DNA of 6,295 nt from Clostridia bacterium (GTDB lineage: Bacteria; Bacillota; Clostridia; Christensenellales; Aristaeellaceae): NCBI GenBank assembly GCA_900759005.1, contig CAAEUQ010000018.1, positions 1 through 6,295 of the forward strand. Direction: 5' to 3'. Positions 5,397 through 6,295 of this stretch are shown in pieces. The notes under the pieces are model-generated. The model searched no databases. It worked only from the letters and a program-made list of their open reading frames with translations, and was not told the origin of the DNA. The translations under genes and the position numbers were made by a program. Position 1 is the stretch's first letter. Every line of letters begins with the position of its first letter.

Positions 5397-5425
5397 TTGA
5401 TATGGTTAGAATAAAATGATATAAT
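5397..5425 (+). promoter_or_regulatory. Strong promoter of the zinc-ribbon membrane protein gene
   Basis: TTGATA (5397-5402) is separated by 17 bases from a perfect TATAAT (5420-5425), which also carries the extended TG motif one base upstream (TGATATAAT). Transcription should start near 5432, about 40 bases before the gene. This near-consensus promoter predicts strong constitutive expression. Confidence 0.88.
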
Positions 5426-5471
5426 CTAAAAAGAAATACTCTGAACATGATATTCTAAAGGGGAAATGTTC

Positions 5472-5828
5472 GTGAAGTGCTATAAATGCCATACTCGGAT
5501 GATTAAAGATGAATATTCACGGACAGCCACGTGTCCATGTTGCGGGCGTACAGTTAAGTACCGTACGAAAGCAGAGAAAAAAGCGGCAAATAATACCGAT
5601 ACTGATTCCGCGGGGTGCTTGGGCATTACAGTAACGATTATGCTTATACCGATTGGCATTGCTTTTTTGCTTGTTTTGCTGTTGGCAGCTATCTTCGGTG
5701 ATGGCGTCTGGTCGTTCGTAGGGGGATTAATTGCTTTCTTTGGCAAGTTGTTGTGGAGACTCGTTTGCCTAATTTTTGATTTGCTAGGTGCGATTCTAGG
5801 AGGTCTATTTGATCTAATATTTGGTTAG
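5472..5828 (+). CDS. Small zinc-ribbon membrane protein, function unknown
   Basis: A protein of 118 aa if started at the GTG at 5472. Residues 1-30 hold a CxxC pair (C3, C6) and a second, CPCC (C21, C24, with C23 between), the pattern of a rubredoxin-like zinc ribbon. A charged, polar linker follows (about 31-46). The rest is hydrophobic: one membrane helix at about 49-75 and a second hydrophobic region at about 79-118, probably one long or two short helices, with Gly-rich GxxxG-like spacing. Similar zinc-ribbon plus membrane-segment proteins are common in bacteria, mostly uncharacterised. The GTG has AAAGGGG eight bases upstream; the ATG at 5466 lies only two bases from the same site. GC is about 45%, well below its left neighbour (about 60%), with many TTG/TTT codons; acquisition from elsewhere is possible, though membrane proteins are often AT-richer. 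No clear terminator follows. Confidence 0.85.
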   Translation: MKCYKCHTRMIKDEYSRTATCPCCGRTVKYRTKAEKKAANNTDTDSAGCLGITVTIMLIPIGIAFLLVLLLAAIFGDGVWSFVGGLIAFFGKLLWRLVCLIFDLLGAILGGLFDLIFG

Positions 5829-5902
5829 TACGCATATTACCTCAGGAAAGGCGACGGATCATCATAGATATTTTGCAGTATACTATAATTAACAATTACA
5901 GG

Positions 5903-5932
5903 TTGAAAATGCCGCCGCGTTTGTGCTAATCT
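5903..5932 (+). promoter_or_regulatory. Probable glyS promoter
   Basis: TTGAAA (5903-5908) is followed after 18 bases by TAATCT (5927-5932), with TG one base before it giving an extended -10. Transcription would start near 5939, about 30 bases before the glyS ATG. The leader is far too short for a T-box riboswitch. An AT-rich TATACTATAAT stretch at 5879-5889 lacks a matching -35 box. Confidence 0.6.
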
Positions 5933-5968
5933 AATAGGTAAGAAAAATGGACAAGGAAGGGATTCACA

Positions 5969-6295
5969 ATGGCGAAACTTACGATGGATAAGCTCGTTGC
6001 CCTGTGCAAAAACCGCGGCTATATTTTCGCCGGCTCCGAAATTTACGGCGGACTTGCCAATACATGGGATTTCGGTCCTCTCGGCGTTGAATTCAAGAAC
6101 AATATCAAGCGCGCCTGGTGGCAGAAGTTCGTTCAGGAATCTCCGTATAACACGGGTCTGGACTGCGCGATTCTGATGAACCGCGAGGTGTGGGTCGCGT
6201 CCGGTCACGTCGGCGGCTTCAACGATCCGCTGATGGACTGCAAGGCCTGCAAGGCGCGCTTCCGCGCGGATAAGCTGATCGAGGACTTCACGAAC
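5969..6295 (+). CDS. glyS: Glycyl-tRNA synthetase, N-terminal part (cut by the window end)
   Basis: Glycyl-tRNA synthetase (EC 6.1.1.14) charges tRNA-Gly with glycine using ATP. The first 109 codons are open to the window end. They match the start of the single-chain, homodimeric class II enzyme rather than the two-subunit bacterial type: after a short N-terminus come GSEIYGGLANTWDFGPLG (22-39), NNIKRAWW, then ILMNREVWVASGHVGGF (68-84) and the paired-cysteine segment DPLMDCKACKARFRAD (86-101). The family is usually about 460 aa, so roughly a quarter is present. The ATG at 5969 is preceded by AAGGAAGGG ending seven to eight bases upstream. An ATG at 5947 is out of frame. It has its own promoter and is independent of the small membrane protein gene. 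Confidence 0.96.
   Translation, partial: MAKLTMDKLVALCKNRGYIFAGSEIYGGLANTWDFGPLGVEFKNNIKRAWWQKFVQESPYNTGLDCAILMNREVWVASGHVGGFNDPLMDCKACKARFRADKLIEDFTN

Noticed and set aside
5829..5968. T-box riboswitch ahead of glyS
   Set aside because: The leader after the predicted promoter is about 30 bases, and no specifier-loop or antiterminator structure is visible.
5837..6208. 123-aa minus-strand frame at the right end
   Set aside because: It is antisense to the well-conserved start of glycyl-tRNA synthetase.

Overview
The window looks like a moderately GC-rich chromosomal segment of a Bacillota bacterium, most likely an uncharacterised Clostridia lineage. The reasons are strong AGGAGG-type ribosome binding sites, sigma-A-type promoters with short leaders, compact intrinsic terminators, a single-chain glycyl-tRNA synthetase, and a hypothetical gene of a style I associate with Clostridia. 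The lineage is inference; no rRNA or other phylogenetic marker is complete here. No phage, transposase, CRISPR or secretion genes are visible.

Layout. Positions 1-360 hold no convincing gene. They contain two copies of a 53-bp direct repeat (51/53 identical, 242 bp apart), several hairpins, and the intrinsic terminator of glpK. glpK (glycerol kinase, 496 aa, 361-1851, minus) is followed on the same strand, 85 bp further upstream in transcription order, by a 730-aa extremely acidic, mostly disordered single-pass membrane protein of unknown function (1937-4129, minus). That gene has an excellent promoter (TTGCAA-N17-TATAAT) at 4179-4207. No separate glpK promoter is evident, so the acidic gene and glpK are probably one transcription unit, with a possible weak hairpin between them. 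Diverging to the right is a 350-aa hypothetical protein with two folded-looking ends and an acidic linker holding an exact 39-bp tandem duplication (4310-5362, plus), closed by a clean terminator. Next is a small AT-richer gene with its own near-consensus promoter, encoding a zinc-ribbon plus membrane-helix protein (5472-5828, plus). The first 109 codons of glycyl-tRNA synthetase (5969 to the window end, plus) complete the window, behind their own promoter.

How it works together. Only glpK and glyS have assignable functions: glycerol phosphorylation to sn-glycerol 3-phosphate, and charging of tRNA-Gly. The three other proteins are unrecognised. The most unusual object is the acidic membrane protein. 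It alternates basic/aromatic patches with acidic stretches, ends its cytoplasmic part in a 38-residue run of only Asp, Glu and Tyr just before the membrane helix, and carries a perfect internal Shine-Dalgarno plus ATG at codon 391, suggesting a second product or an ancestral gene fusion. Linkage of this protein to glycerol metabolism rests on position alone.
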